Shown: positions 27,769 to 37,094, counted from the first letter of the stretch. The stretch: DNA of 64,000 nucleotides from Pseudorhodoplanes sp. (GCA_019187085.1 JABARS010000004.1:62001-126000); one strand, 5' to 3'. Made by a program: numbers and translations. The notes: generated by a model not told the origin, from the sequence alone.

Positions 27769-29070
27769 TCAGCCGAACACGCGGCGGAAAATCGTGTCCA
27801 CGTGCTTGAAGTGGTAGCCGAGGTCGAAATTATCCTCGATCTCGTCGGCGCTCATTGTCGCGGTCACGCGCGGGTCGGCTTTCAGGAAGGTGAGGAAGTC
27901 GCCTTCGCCGCGCCAGACCTTCATCGCGTTCTCCTGCACGATGCGGTAGGCGTCCTCGCGCGCGACGCCCTTCTGCGTCAGCGCCAGCAGGACGCGCTGC
28001 GAGTGCACGAGGCCGCCGAGCCGGTCGAGATTCTTCTGCATGTTCTGCGGATAGACCACGAGCTTGTCGACCACGCCGGCGAGGCGGTTGAGCGCGAAAT
28101 CGAGCGTCACCGTCGCGTCGGGTCCGATCATGCGCTCGACCGAGGAGTGCGAGATGTCGCGTTCGTGCCAGAGCGCGACGTTCTCCATGGCCGGGATGGC
28201 ATAGGAGCGCACGAGGCGGGCAAGCCCGGTCAGGTTCTCGGTCAGCACCGGGTTGCGCTTGTGCGGCATCGCCGAGGAGCCCTTCTGGCCGGCGGAGAAA
28301 TATTCCTCCGCCTCCAGCACCTCGGTGCGCTGCAGGTGGCGGATCTCGGTCGCCAGCCGCTCCACCGACGAAGCGACCACGCCGAGCGTCGCGAAGAACA
28401 TCGCATGGCGGTCGCGCGGGATGACCTGGGTCGAGACCGGCTCGGCGGCAAGCCCCATCGCCTTCGCCACATGCGCCTCCACGCGCGGATCGACCTGGGC
28501 GAACGTGCCGACAGCGCCGGAGATGGCGCAGGTCGCGACCTCCCTGCGCGCGGCCGCGAGGCGCTCGCGCGCGCGCGCGAATTCGGCATGGGCGTAGGCG
28601 AGCTTGAGGCCGAACGTGGTCGGCTCGGCATGGATGCCGTGCGAGCGGCCGATGGTCGGCGCCATCTTGTATTCGAAGGCGCGGCGCTTCAGGGCGGCCA
28701 GCACCTTCTCAACGTCGGCGATGAGGATGTCGGCGGCCTGCGTGAGCTGGATATTGAAGCAGGTGTCGAGCACGTCCGACGACGTCATGCCCTGATGCAC
28801 GAAGCGCGCCTCCGGGCCCACCAGTTCGGCGAGGTGCGTGAGGAAGGCGATGACGTCGTGCTTGACCTCGGCCTCGATGGCGTCGATGCGCGCGACGTCG
28901 AAGGTCGCGGCCTGGCCTTTCTCGCGGATGATGCGCGCGGCCTCTTTCGGGACGATGCCAAGTTCGGCCATCGCTTCGGTGGCGTGCGCCTCGATCTCGA
29001 ACCAGATCCGGTAGCGCTGCTCCGGCGACCAGATCGCGGTCATTTCGGGGCGGGAATAGCGGGGAATCAT
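27769..29070 (-). CDS. purB: adenylosuccinate lyase
   Basis: 433 residues of the fumarase/aspartase superfamily. It catalyses two beta-eliminations in purine synthesis (SAICAR to AICAR, and adenylosuccinate to AMP). The superfamily signature GSSAMPHKRNPVLTENLTG is present, with the catalytic His region QGMTSSDVLDTCF upstream. Starts MIPRYSRPEM with ATG at 29070; this gives the normal PurB length, while the open frame extends upstream without similarity. It abuts the preceding plus-strand gene. Confidence 0.95.
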   Translation of the reverse strand: MIPRYSRPEMTAIWSPEQRYRIWFEIEAHATEAMAELGIVPKEAARIIREKGQAATFDVARIDAIEAEVKHDVIAFLTHLAELVGPEARFVHQGMTSSDVLDTCFNIQLTQAADILIADVEKVLAALKRRAFEYKMAPTIGRSHGIHAEPTTFGLKLAYAHAEFARARERLAAARREVATCAISGAVGTFAQVDPRVEAHVAKAMGLAAEPVSTQVIPRDRHAMFFATLGVVASSVERLATEIRHLQRTEVLEAEEYFSAGQKGSSAMPHKRNPVLTENLTGLARLVRSYAIPAMENVALWHERDISHSSVERMIGPDATVTLDFALNRLAGVVDKLVVYPQNMQKNLDRLGGLVHSQRVLLALTQKGVAREDAYRIVQENAMKVWRGEGDFLTFLKADPRVTATMSADEIEDNFDLGYHFKHVDTIFRRVFG

Positions 29071-29402
29071 GCTCGTTCTGTCTCCGGCTGGGTGCGCTCT
29101 AGCAGAGCCGCGCCGCGCCCGCAAAACCGCATGCAGCTTATCCCCTCGTCCCGAGGAGGCCCACAGGGCCGTCTCGAAGGATGAGGGTCGGGTCCCCGTC
29201 ATCCCGGCCTTATTCCCTTATCCGTCATCCCCGCCTCATTCCTCATCCGTCGTCCCGGCCGAGGGCCGAAGGCCCGAGAGCCGGGATCGCGATCCGTCCC
29301 GACACTGGCACCGCCACTTGCCGCTGACGATCCCGGCGCTCGCGCTTGCGCGCTCGACCGGGATGACGGGGGAGGAAACCCTGAGAAGGCTGCGGCGCGG
29401 CC
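29071..29402. repeat. intergenic repeat cluster between purB and the DUF2259-like gene
   Basis: No gene seen. It contains a CCTCGTCCCGAGGAGGCCCA...TCTCGAAGGATGAGG unit (29146-29190) of the same family as 36838-36950 and 52051-52136. Several CGTCATCCCGGCC-type segments and a composite palindrome (GGCCGAGGGCCGAAGGCC ... GACCGGGATGACGG) follow to 29372. Confidence 0.6.
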
Positions 29403-30212
29403 CTACGGCTTCGGCAGCTTCCGGGTCACCGCCAGGAAGCGGCGGTTGGGGCCGGCGTGATAGCCGTCATTGTCGGCATATTCGACGAGGACCGCGAGTG
29501 TGAGCCCGCCGTCGGGGGCGCGGTGCAGCCACGCCTCGGCGATACCGTAGGCGTGCGCGCAGCGGCGGCTGCGCGGCAAGGCGGCATCCTCCTGCAGGAG
29601 CGTGGTCGCGCCGCCGAGCTGCATCGAAAGCTGCAGGCCGACGATCTTGGCGCGGCCGACGGTCCCGGTGCCGCCATAGCCCGCGCACATGGCGCTGCCA
29701 AGCGCGCGCTCCGAGAGCGTCAGGCTCAGGCTGCGGCCGTCGGGCAGGGGCACGTCGAGCGCGCGGGCGAGCGGCTGCGGCTCCATCTGGTAGATGCCGA
29801 TCTCGTCGAGCGCCATCGAGGGCTTGCCGGCGGTTTGCGTGCCGGCGCGGCCGATGCCGAGCCGCGCCAGCAGCGGCTTTGCCTTGGCGGCGGCATCCGC
29901 GCGCGCCTTGTCGGCGTCGAGGCCGTCGTCGCCGCGGATCAGCACCCTGACCGGCGTGCCGGCGACGAAACGGTCGGTGCGGGTGTCGATCGCGACATAC
30001 TCGGAGAAAGCCGCGTCCTGTTCGTAGAGCGTCGAGTATTGCTCGAAGGCGAAATAATGCCCGTCGGGCGAGAAGCCGAGTACATGGCGCGCGGCCGCGT
30101 CGCCGGCCCGCGCCTCGTTCGCCGCAGCAATGACGGCGAGCGTGAGAAGTGCCGCGACGGCGCGGCGCCGAAGAGCCGGTCTGGGCGGAGCGGGATGAGT
30201 TCGTGGCGACAT
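29403..30212 (-). CDS. DUF2259-type predicted secreted protein
   Basis: 269 residues with a signal peptide (VAALLTLAVIAAANEARAG). The mature protein begins HVLGFSPDGHYFAFEQYSTL and includes YEQDAAFSEYVAIDTRTDRF, which I recognise as the DUF2259 family of predicted secreted proteins. A later part has GIAEAWLHRAPDGGLTLAVL and ends RRFLAVTRKLPKP. Function unknown; probably periplasmic. It lies 15 bp beyond the end of the PH-like membrane gene on the same strand, so it may be part of the rpe transcript. Confidence 0.75.
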   Translation of the reverse strand: MSPRTHPAPPRPALRRRAVAALLTLAVIAAANEARAGDAAARHVLGFSPDGHYFAFEQYSTLYEQDAAFSEYVAIDTRTDRFVAGTPVRVLIRGDDGLDADKARADAAAKAKPLLARLGIGRAGTQTAGKPSMALDEIGIYQMEPQPLARALDVPLPDGRSLSLTLSERALGSAMCAGYGGTGTVGRAKIVGLQLSMQLGGATTLLQEDAALPRSRRCAHAYGIAEAWLHRAPDGGLTLAVLVEYADNDGYHAGPNRRFLAVTRKLPKP

Positions 30213-30227
30213 GGAGCGGCGTCCTGT

Positions 30228-30767
30228 TCAGCGGGCTGAAGTCGCCGTGCCGTTGCGCGCGCGCGTCAAGAGGTCGACGAGTTTATGCACGTCCGCGACA
30301 TCGCGGAAGGCGAGCTTGCCGGTGAAGTCGGTGTCGCGCATGCGCGTCGGACGGCCGGAGGCGAAATAGAGATGACCCGCGCCGCCGCCGGTCTCCAGCA
30401 CTTCGATCTCGCGATCCATGTCGGCAAAGGCGACGCTGACGAGCGGGGGACGCGCCGGCGGCCGCCGCACGATCAGCGCGCGCCGGTCGGTCACCGCATA
30501 GGTCGTGAAGGCGACCTCGAACGCGATCACGAACGGGGCTGCGAGCATTGCCGCGCCGGCAAGCGCGAGCGGGACGAGCACGCCGTTTGGGAGCGTCCCC
30601 GTCGCATGAACGAGCGCGACCGCGCCGAGCCATGCAAGGCCGATCCAGATCAGGATTCGCTTGGAACGCAGGATCGAGCGCATGTCGGGCCGCACGGCGA
30701 AGACGATGCGTTCGCCCGGCTGCAGGACGTCGGCCAGGCCGAGGGCGGCCTGCCGCGGCGCGATCAC
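30228..30767 (-). CDS. membrane protein with bacterial PH-like domain
   Basis: About 179 residues. It starts with GTG overlapping the rpe stop (GTGA), giving [20 protein letters not shown]. Two hydrophobic helices follow ([39 protein letters not shown]), then a PH-like segment with [15 protein letters not shown] and a C-terminal part ending [19 protein letters not shown]. Bacterial PH-like membrane proteins have no agreed biochemical role. Overlap with rpe implies translational coupling. Confidence 0.72.
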   Translation of the reverse strand: MIAPRQAALGLADVLQPGERIVFAVRPDMRSILRSKRILIWIGLAWLGAVALVHATGTLPNGVLVPLALAGAAMLAAPFVIAFEVAFTTYAVTDRRALIVRRPPARPPLVSVAFADMDREIEVLETGGGAGHLYFASGRPTRMRDTDFTGKLAFRDVADVHKLVDLLTRARNGTATSAR

Positions 30768-31450
30768 GCCGCTTCGCCGCGCGCAAGCGCTGCGGCGTTG
30801 CGGATGGCGGCGATGTTGGCGCGATAGGCGTCGGCGCCCGCGCCCTTGAACACTGCCGAGCCCGCGACCAGCACGTTGGCGCCGGCGGCGGTGACCTTCG
30901 GCGCGGTCTCCGGCGTGATCCCGCCGTCCACTTCCAGATCGATCGGCCGTCCGCCGATCATGGTGCGCAGGCGCGCGATCTTCTCGATCACGGCGGGAAT
31001 GAAGACCTGGCCGCCGAAGCCGGGATTGACCGACATCACGAGGATGAGGTCGAGCTGGTCGAGCACATATTCGATCGCGCTTTCCGGCGTCGCCGGATTG
31101 ATCGAGACGCCGGCCTTCTTGCCGAGCGCGCGGATCGCCTGCAGCGAGCGGTGCAGGTGGGGGCCGGCCTCGACATGCACGGTGATGATGTCGGCGCCCG
31201 CCTTGGCGAAGGCGTCCAGGTGCGGATCGCAGGGCGCGATCATCAGGTGGGTGTCGAAAATCTTCTTCGAGTGCGGCCGCAGCGCCTTGATCACGTCGGG
31301 GCCGAACGTGATGTTGGGCACGAAATGCCCGTCCATGACGTCGAGATGGATCCAGTCGGCGCCCGCCTGTTCGACCGCACGCACCTCCTCGCCGAGGCGC
31401 GAGAAGTCGGCGGCCAGGACCGAGGGCGCAATTAGAAGCGGACGGGACAT
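30764..31450 (-). CDS. rpe: ribulose-phosphate 3-epimerase
   Basis: 228-residue TIM-barrel enzyme interconverting ribulose-5-phosphate and xylulose-5-phosphate in the pentose phosphate and Calvin pathways. Metal and catalytic residues are in place: Ser11 region [22 protein letters not shown] (His35, Asp37), FDTHLMI, and the phosphate-binding VDGGI and VAGSAVF loops. The ATG at 31450 is chosen because AGGGG lies 6 nt upstream; an ATG at 31456 would abut the ribosome site. Followed by an overlapping PH-like membrane gene. Confidence 0.94.
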   Translation of the reverse strand: MSRPLLIAPSVLAADFSRLGEEVRAVEQAGADWIHLDVMDGHFVPNITFGPDVIKALRPHSKKIFDTHLMIAPCDPHLDAFAKAGADIITVHVEAGPHLHRSLQAIRALGKKAGVSINPATPESAIEYVLDQLDLILVMSVNPGFGGQVFIPAVIEKIARLRTMIGGRPIDLEVDGGITPETAPKVTAAGANVLVAGSAVFKGAGADAYRANIAAIRNAAALARGEAA

Positions 31451-31533
31451 GCTCATCCCCTGCAATGGGCCGATGTCGTCTAACACCTGCCGCGCGCGCG
31501 GGCAAACGCTTCGCTATTGCCCCAAGCGCTTCG

Positions 31534-32490
31534 CTATTGCCCGATATGGACGCGGCGTGCGAGCGGCTTGAGGATTTGCGGCATCAGGTAGATCGGGAAT
31601 TGCGCGATGGCGAAATAGAGCCAGGTCAGTTCCGGCACCGCGCCGCCGGTCGCCGCCAGCATCAGCCCCATGTTGCGGCTGCCCGAGGCCAGCGCGAGAG
31701 CGAACGCCGCCGGCCGCCCGGCCGGCAGCATGACGAGGGCGGTGACCACGGTGAGCGCCGCGGTCAGCGCGAAGGCGAGCGCGGTCAGCCCGAGCACGAG
31801 GAGCGGGCGCGCCAGCATGTTGGCGGCGACCCCGTCCATCAGCGCGACCGCGAAGATGAACAGCGCGATCACGTTCAGCCCGTCGATGCGCTCGCGCTGG
31901 CGCTCGACCCAGGGCGCGCCCGCGATCCGGCGCACGAGGGCGGCGGCGAGCGCGGAACCGGCGAGCATGGCGAAGAGTTTCAGCCCGAGCGCGAGCGGGG
32001 AGATGGTCAGTTCCGCGCCGGCAAACAGCGCGGCATAGGCCGGGGCGACGAAGGGCGTCACCGTCATGCAGACGATCAGGGTCGCAAGCGAAAGCGCGGC
32101 ATCGAGCCCCATCAGGGCGGCGAGCGCGGGCGCGGAAATGATCGGCGGGGCGACCGCCTGCAGGATCAGCGCCAGGAACAGGGCTTCCTCGACGCCGCGC
32201 ACGTCGAGCAGCACGAGCGCGCCGCCGAACAACAGCGGCATCGCCAGCATCATCCACAGGCTGCCCGCAAGGATCACGCGCGGCCTTGCGAATTGCCGGC
32301 GCAGCGCCGCCGGATCGACGCGCAGGAAGGTGAGGCACAGCAGCGCGATCAGCGCCGCCGTAAAAAGCGGGCGCAGCAGCGTGGCGAGCGGCGGCAGCAG
32401 GATTCCGGCAAAGACCGAAACCGCGACGGCACGCGTTCCCTGCCGTCCGAGCCAGCCTAGGGCCGCGGCCGGTGCATCGATCAGGCGCAT
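31534..32490 (-). CDS. bile acid:sodium symporter (BASS)-type membrane transporter
   Basis: 318 residues with about ten hydrophobic helices. Recognisable BASS-like features are APPIISAPALAALMGLD (the crossover-helix region) and a second polar break ALASGSRNMGLMLAATGG. Family members co-transport organic anions with sodium, but the substrate here cannot be told. The start at 32490 (MRLIDAPAAA) gives the first plausible N-terminus; the open frame extends to 33021 upstream but overlaps the divergent oxidoreductase gene and is not credible. Confidence 0.75.
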   Translation of the reverse strand: MRLIDAPAAALGWLGRQGTRAVAVSVFAGILLPPLATLLRPLFTAALIALLCLTFLRVDPAALRRQFARPRVILAGSLWMMLAMPLLFGGALVLLDVRGVEEALFLALILQAVAPPIISAPALAALMGLDAALSLATLIVCMTVTPFVAPAYAALFAGAELTISPLALGLKLFAMLAGSALAAALVRRIAGAPWVERQRERIDGLNVIALFIFAVALMDGVAANMLARPLLVLGLTALAFALTAALTVVTALVMLPAGRPAAFALALASGSRNMGLMLAATGGAVPELTWLYFAIAQFPIYLMPQILKPLARRVHIGQ

Positions 32491-32658
32491 TGCGACAACA
32501 ACCCGGACTGTCCGGCCGCCGCCGCGAGGCGTCGGCACCGATCCCTGATAGCGCGCCTGCGCCCCGCATGCCACTCGGGTGCGCGCATGGCTTCCCCGCG
32601 CGACGATAGATGCTAAAGGTGTCGCCGAATTTCCCTCTCTGGCATGCAAGGAAGGGCC

Positions 32659-33903
32659 ATGGCTCGCACTGATGTGATCGTTCTCGGCGCCGGGATCGTC
32701 GGCGCCTCCGCCGCGCTGCATCTGGCCAAGCGCGGGCTCGCGGTGGCGCTCGTGGAGCGGGGAGTGCCGGGCGAGGGCACCTCGTTCGGCAATGCCGGCA
32801 TCATCGAGGGCAATACCTTCTTTCCCTATCCGTTCCCGACCGACCCGGCGACGATCCTGCGTATCGCGCTCAAGCGCGCGACCGAGGCGAACTATCACCT
32901 CTCGGTGCTGCCCACGCTTCTGCCCTGGCTCCTCGCCTATTTCCGCGCCGGGCGGCCGGACCGCATGTTCGAGTTCGCGCACGGCATGCGCCCGCTGTTC
33001 GACAGCGCGCTCGCCGAGCACGAGGCGCTACTACGCGATTCCGGCGCGGAGAAATATTTGCGCAGGAACGGCTGGCTGAAAGTCTATCGCAGCCAGGCGA
33101 GCTTTGAGGCGACGCGGTCCGATCTCGATGCGGTGGCCAAAGCCGGCATCGCCTTCGAGCCGCTGCCGCGCGAGGGCGCGCTCGCGCTCGAGCCCGGTCT
33201 CGCGCCGGTCTTTGCCTGCGGGGTGTACTGGCCGACCGCGGCGAGCCTGTCGAACCCGGGCGCGGTGACGCGCGCCTTCACCGGCCATTTTTCGGCGCTC
33301 GGCGGCATCCTGCTCAAGGGCGACGCGCGCACGCTGCACCGCGCCGATGGGCGCTGGCGCGTCGATACCGACGCGGGGTCGGTCGATGCGCCGCAGGCGG
33401 TGGTCGCGCTCGGGCCGTGGGCGGCCGACGTGCTCGGCCCGCTCGGACTCAAGCTGCCGCTGCAGGTCAAGCGCGGCTATCACCTGCATTTCCGCCCGCG
33501 CGGCAATCGCGGCCTCAACCGCCCGGTCCTCGATGCCGACGTCGGCTATGTAGTGGCGCCGATGGAGCAGGGGCTGCGGCTGACCACCGGCGCGGAATTC
33601 GCCCATCGCGACGCGCCGCCGACGCCGGTGCAGTTCGACCGCCTGCTGCCGGCCGCGCGCGATCTGTTCCCGCTCGGCGAGGCGATCGAGCAGACGCCGT
33701 GGATGGGATCGCGGCCCTGTTTCCCGGACTCGCGGCCGGTGATCGGACGCGCGCCGGGGCTCTCCGGCCTGTGGCTCGATTACGGCCACGCCCACTGGGG
33801 GCTGACGCTCGGCCCCTCGAGCGGACGGCTTCTGGCGGAGATGATGACGGACGCAACGCCGTTCTGCGATCCCAGGCCCTACGCCGCCGAGCGGTTTCTG
33901 TAG
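32659..33903 (+). CDS. FAD-dependent oxidoreductase (DadA-like D-amino-acid dehydrogenase family)
   Basis: 414 residues. The N-terminal dinucleotide-binding fold DVIVLGAGIVGASAALHLAK is followed by GTSFGNAGIIEGNTFFPYPF, the FAD-contact region of the DadA/glycine-oxidase group. C-terminal motifs are TPWMGSRPCFPDSRPVIG and YGHAHWGLTLGPSSG. DadA-like enzymes deaminate D-amino acids at the membrane, but the group also includes sarcosine and other amine oxidases. AGGAAGGGCC just before the ATG supports 32659. Confidence 0.88.
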   Translation: MARTDVIVLGAGIVGASAALHLAKRGLAVALVERGVPGEGTSFGNAGIIEGNTFFPYPFPTDPATILRIALKRATEANYHLSVLPTLLPWLLAYFRAGRPDRMFEFAHGMRPLFDSALAEHEALLRDSGAEKYLRRNGWLKVYRSQASFEATRSDLDAVAKAGIAFEPLPREGALALEPGLAPVFACGVYWPTAASLSNPGAVTRAFTGHFSALGGILLKGDARTLHRADGRWRVDTDAGSVDAPQAVVALGPWAADVLGPLGLKLPLQVKRGYHLHFRPRGNRGLNRPVLDADVGYVVAPMEQGLRLTTGAEFAHRDAPPTPVQFDRLLPAARDLFPLGEAIEQTPWMGSRPCFPDSRPVIGRAPGLSGLWLDYGHAHWGLTLGPSSGRLLAEMMTDATPFCDPRPYAAERFL

Positions 33904-34045
33904 GGATCGTCATCCCGGGCGCGGCGCAGCATGAGCGCAGGCGAATGCTGCGCTGCGCAGACCCGGGATCGCGACAAGACGACTCCGGATCAGCACCGCA
34001 CCGCCACGCTTCGTCTGGCGCTGCGCTGCGTCCGGGGCGACGACC
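33904..34045. repeat. intergenic repeat mosaic
   Basis: CGTCATCCCGGGCGCGGCGC ... AGACCCGGGATCGCGA and a second block GGATCAGCACCGCACCG ... GCGCTGCGCTGCGTCCGGGG. The second block is homologous to units at 37157-37204 and 37255-37302. No coding potential. Confidence 0.6.
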
Positions 34046-35035
34046 TCAGCCGAACCTGTCCTTCCACGATAGCTGCGCGCCGACGAACTGCAGCGCGGTC
34101 GCCTGGTACACGCCGCGCGCCACCGCGCGGGCGAGCACGTGTGCGGCGAGTGCGCCGAGTTCGGAGAGCGCCAGCACCGGCTCGGCCAGCGCCACCTTGC
34201 CGGTCGCGGCCGTGAATACGATGTCGCCGTCGAGCGGCGAATGCACCGGATGGATCGCGCGCACAAGGCCGCCCTGCGCCATGATCGCAAGCCGCTTGGC
34301 CTGCGCCTTTGTCAGGATCGCGTCGGTAGCCACGAGCGCGATCGTGGTGGAGGCGCCGGCCACACCCTTGCTGCGGAAGGAGAGCGCCTCCTGCGGCAGG
34401 TGTTCGGGAAATCCGCGTCCGCCGAATTCATCGCCCACCTCGAACGGTGCGGCCCAGAAATGCGGGCCGTTGCCGACCGTGACGCTGCCGACCGCGTTCA
34501 CCGCCACGATCGCGCCCACGGTGACGCCGCCTTGCGTGCGCGCGGACGCCGAGCCGAGCCCGCCCTTGAGGTTGAACGTGGTTGCGCCATAGCCGGCGCC
34601 GGCCGTGCCGAGCGCGAAAAAATCGGCGGTCGCGGCGGTCGCCGCCGCATAGCCGAGATCGCGATAGGGCGTGTAGCGGCCCCAGGCTTTGTCGCCGCCG
34701 TTTTCGAGGTCGAACAGGATTGCGCCCGGGACGATCGGCACGCGCGCCGCGCCGACCGCAAAGCCGCGCCCCTGCTCGGCGAGAAAGGCCTGCACGCCCG
34801 CCGTCGCGTCGAGCCCGAAGGCCGAGCCGCCCGACAGCGTGACCGCGTCGATGCGCTCCACCGTCGCCGCCGGATCGAGCAGCTCGGTGTCGCGCGTGCC
34901 AGGACCGCCGCCGCGCAGGTCGGCGGCCGCGACTGCGGGCTCGTCAAACACGATCGCGGTGACGCCGGAGGCGAGCCGCGCATCGTCGGCATGGCCCACG
35001 CGGACGCCGGTGACATCGGTGATCAGGTTGCGCAT
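34046..35035 (-). CDS. P1-family (DmpA/S58-like) self-processing aminopeptidase
   Basis: 329 residues of the P1 peptidase group (DmpA, BapA, NylC-like). N-terminal NLITDVTGVRVGHADDARL and TLSGGSAFGLDATAGVQAFL are family hallmarks. Autocleavage is expected before a Ser/Thr in GVAGASTTIALVATDA, giving alpha and beta chains. DmpA-type enzymes release N-terminal D- or L-amino acids; others hydrolyse beta-peptides or nylon oligomers. The exact substrate is unknown. Followed in the genome by an intergenic stretch and ccdA on the other strand. Confidence 0.88.
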   Translation of the reverse strand: MRNLITDVTGVRVGHADDARLASGVTAIVFDEPAVAAADLRGGGPGTRDTELLDPAATVERIDAVTLSGGSAFGLDATAGVQAFLAEQGRGFAVGAARVPIVPGAILFDLENGGDKAWGRYTPYRDLGYAAATAATADFFALGTAGAGYGATTFNLKGGLGSASARTQGGVTVGAIVAVNAVGSVTVGNGPHFWAAPFEVGDEFGGRGFPEHLPQEALSFRSKGVAGASTTIALVATDAILTKAQAKRLAIMAQGGLVRAIHPVHSPLDGDIVFTAATGKVALAEPVLALSELGALAAHVLARAVARGVYQATALQFVGAQLSWKDRFG

Positions 35036-35267
35036 GGATTTTTCCGGTCGTGCCGCGTTTTCCCGCTCCCGTCGGGAGAAGGTGCCCGCGCGCAGGCGAA
35101 TGCCGGGCGCGGGTCGGGTGAGGGCGACAGCTTTTCAGCGCTTGCACGACGGTGCAACCCCCTGCGGTCGCGACGGGGGAGAAACCGGCGATCACGCGTC
35201 ATCACATCCGCGCATCCGTGATGTCCCGCGCTTGCGCTCGCCGCCGCGGGCGTGCATCTAGCCGCCC

Positions 35268-35999
35268 ATGACCGACGTGCCGGTATTCGCCGCCCTGCTG
35301 GCGGGCCTGATCAGCTTCCTGAGCCCTTGCGTGCTGCCGCTGGTGCCGCCCTATCTCGTCTATATGGCGGGCACCTCGCTCGAACGCCTGGCCGAGCGCG
35401 AATCCGCGCCGCGGGTGAAGATCGAGACCGTCGTCGCCGCCTGCCTGTTCGTGCTCGGCTTCTCGACCGTGTTCGTCGCGCTCGGGGCGAGCGCGAGCGT
35501 GGTCGGCTCGCTGCTGCGCGTCTATTCCGGCGAATTGTCGATCGTGGCCGGTCTCGTCATCATCGCCATGGGCCTGCACTTCCTCGGCGTGTACCAGATC
35601 GCGCTGTTGCAGGCGACGCGCCGCATGGACGTGCCGCCGCCGGCCGGACTGTGGGGCGCCTATGTCATGGGGCTCGCCTTCGCCTTCGGCTGGACGCCGT
35701 GCATCGGGCCGATCCTCGCCGCCATTCTCGCGGTGGCGGCCTCGGAGGCGACGGTCGCCAAGGGGGCAGGCCTGCTGGCGATCTATTCGCTGGGCCTCGG
35801 CATTCCGTTCGTGCTGGCGGCGGTCGCGATCGGGCCGTTCGCGAAATTCCTTGCGCGCTTTCGCACCCATATCGGCAAGGTCGAGAAGATCATGGGTCTG
35901 TTGCTGGTGCTCACCGGCATCGCCTTTCTCACCGGCGCGGTGACGAGCTTCAGCTTCTGGATTCTGGAAACCTTCCCGGCGCTCGGGCGCATCGGGTAG
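35268..35999 (+). CDS. ccdA: cytochrome c biogenesis protein CcdA
   Basis: 243-residue inner-membrane protein with six transmembrane helices. The two redox cysteines are at LSPCVLPLVPPYL (Cys21) and GWTPCIGPIL (Cys145). CcdA carries reducing equivalents from cytosolic thioredoxin to periplasmic acceptors for haem ligation to apocytochrome c. No other ccm gene is adjacent. The ribosome site is poor, but the N-terminus MTDVPVFAALLAGLISF fits the family. Downstream there is over 1.3 kb without a credible gene. Confidence 0.92.
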   Translation: MTDVPVFAALLAGLISFLSPCVLPLVPPYLVYMAGTSLERLAERESAPRVKIETVVAACLFVLGFSTVFVALGASASVVGSLLRVYSGELSIVAGLVIIAMGLHFLGVYQIALLQATRRMDVPPPAGLWGAYVMGLAFAFGWTPCIGPILAAILAVAASEATVAKGAGLLAIYSLGLGIPFVLAAVAIGPFAKFLARFRTHIGKVEKIMGLLLVLTGIAFLTGAVTSFSFWILETFPALGRIG

Positions 36000-36180
36000 G
36001 GGCGGACACACTGCTCTGACGAAAAATAATTGGCACGGTGTCGCGAAAGGCAGAGCACGTCATACTCCCGCCCCAATCTAGGATTATATTCATATTTATC
36101 TCATCCCTTGAGGGGACGCTCTGCAGGGCGCTGCTTGGCGGGGGTGGGTGCGGCGCCCGCGTCCGTGCCTCGCCGGCATG

Positions 36181-36394
36181 GCCCCGGGCTGCATCGGGGC
36201 TCCGCCCGGGACCACTAGGGGTCCCCGCCGGGAGCCGGCTGACGCCCGTGTAAAAAGCACGGGAGAAAGCGCGGCCTGATGCAGGAGTGAAGACGCCGCA
36301 ATGGAGCGCCGGAAGGCGACGCGTTCCGCAAGGAGCGCGACCTGCAAGAATGGTGCGCCGTCCGGCGCTCCATGTCCCTCGCGTGCGGCGAGGG
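36181..36394 (+). ncRNA. candidate structured RNA with GNRA hairpin (inferred)
   Basis: At least five stems in about 215 nt: GCCCCG/CGGGGC (36181-36200); GGGACC/GGTCCC (36208-36225); CCCGTG/CACGGG (36245-36263); a 13-bp outer stem ATGGAGCGCCGGA (36301-36313) with TCCGGCGCTCCAT (36361-36373), enclosing CGCGTTCC-GCAA-GGAGCGCG (36320-36339); and CCCTCGC/GCGAGGG (36376-36394). The inner hairpin has a GCAA (GNRA) tetraloop and one U-G pair, which would be A-C if read from the minus strand, so the RNA is plus-strand. No promoter or Rfam family recognised. Confidence 0.45.
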
Positions 36395-36837
36395 CAGAGG
36401 AAGACAGGCGTACCCGGCGCCGCGACAAAGAACACGGGCGCGCCCGCCTGCCCGCAGCAGGGAAAGAGGCGAGGTTCTGGCTGTTTGACTTTCGAAGAGG
36501 GGTGCGAGGGTGCGGGCTTGTATTGCCGTGTCGCTGCGGTGTCACTCTCGACGCGCGCCAGAACAATATCATCACACAGACCTGTCTCCTCATTCGGAGA
36601 AGCCGCGCCAACGGGTCCGCGCGAAGCGCGGCCCGATGATGAACGCCGCGCGGCATCTTGAAGGGTGAGGCCGTCATGCGCGCCGCAATGCCGCGGCCTC
36701 ATGTTCGAGATGCATCGCTGCGCGAGGCTCCTTACCATGAGGAACAAGGCAAACGTCATCCGTTATCCCGGACGTACGCACAGGGTGGAGTGAGTGCAGA
36801 GAAACTTGTCGTATTTTCTCACGTGCGCAAATCTTCA

Positions 36838-36950
36838 TCCGCCTCATCCTGAGGAGCGGCCGAAGGCCGCGTCTCGAAGGATGCAGGCGGCCCGTGCCGG
36901 GCCTCATGGTTCGAGATGCATCGCTGCGCGATGCTCCTCACCATGAGGAT
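36838..36950. repeat. paired CCTCATCCTGAGGAG / CTCGAAGGATG palindromic repeat
   Basis: CCTCATCCTGAGGAGCGGCC, then GAAGGCCGCGTCTCGAAGG and an inverted partner ending GCTCCTCACCATGAGG. A partial copy lies at 36690-36745, and related elements at 29146-29190 and 52051-52136. Intergenic in all cases. Confidence 0.65.
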
Positions 36951-36979
36951 CGGGAAAGGCGCGCTGCAGAATTCCCCTT

Positions 36980-37094
36980 CGTCATCCCGGCCTCAATCCT
37001 CACCCGTCATCCCGGCCTCCACCTCACCGTCACCCCGGCCTTTATTCTCACCTGTGTCATTTCGGCCTCAATTCTCACCCCGTCATCCCGGCCG
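36980..37094. repeat. imperfect ~24-bp tandem repeat, about 4.6 units
   Basis: Consecutive units beginning CGTCATCCCGGCCTCAATCC at about 36980, 37004, 37028, 37052 (diverged, 28 bases) and a partial one at 37080. Each ends TCAC or CTCACC. The units match the core of the dispersed CGTCATCCCGGCC repeat, so the array looks like local amplification of that core. Confidence 0.65.

Noticed and set aside
30768..31505. N-terminal extension of the PH-like membrane protein through rpe
   Set aside because: That part is rpe read in another frame; the real start is the GTG overlapping the rpe stop.
32491..33021. N-terminal extension of the BASS-type transporter
   Set aside because: It overlaps the divergent FAD oxidoreductase and has no membrane or domain character.
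36096..36677. Possible protein genes in the ccdA-livK gap (both strands)
   Set aside because: Translations are Arg/Pro/Ala-rich without domains; the DNA is better explained by RNA-like stems and repeats.
36980..37094. CRISPR-like array
   Set aside because: Units are contiguous and imperfect with no unique spacers, and no cas gene is nearby.
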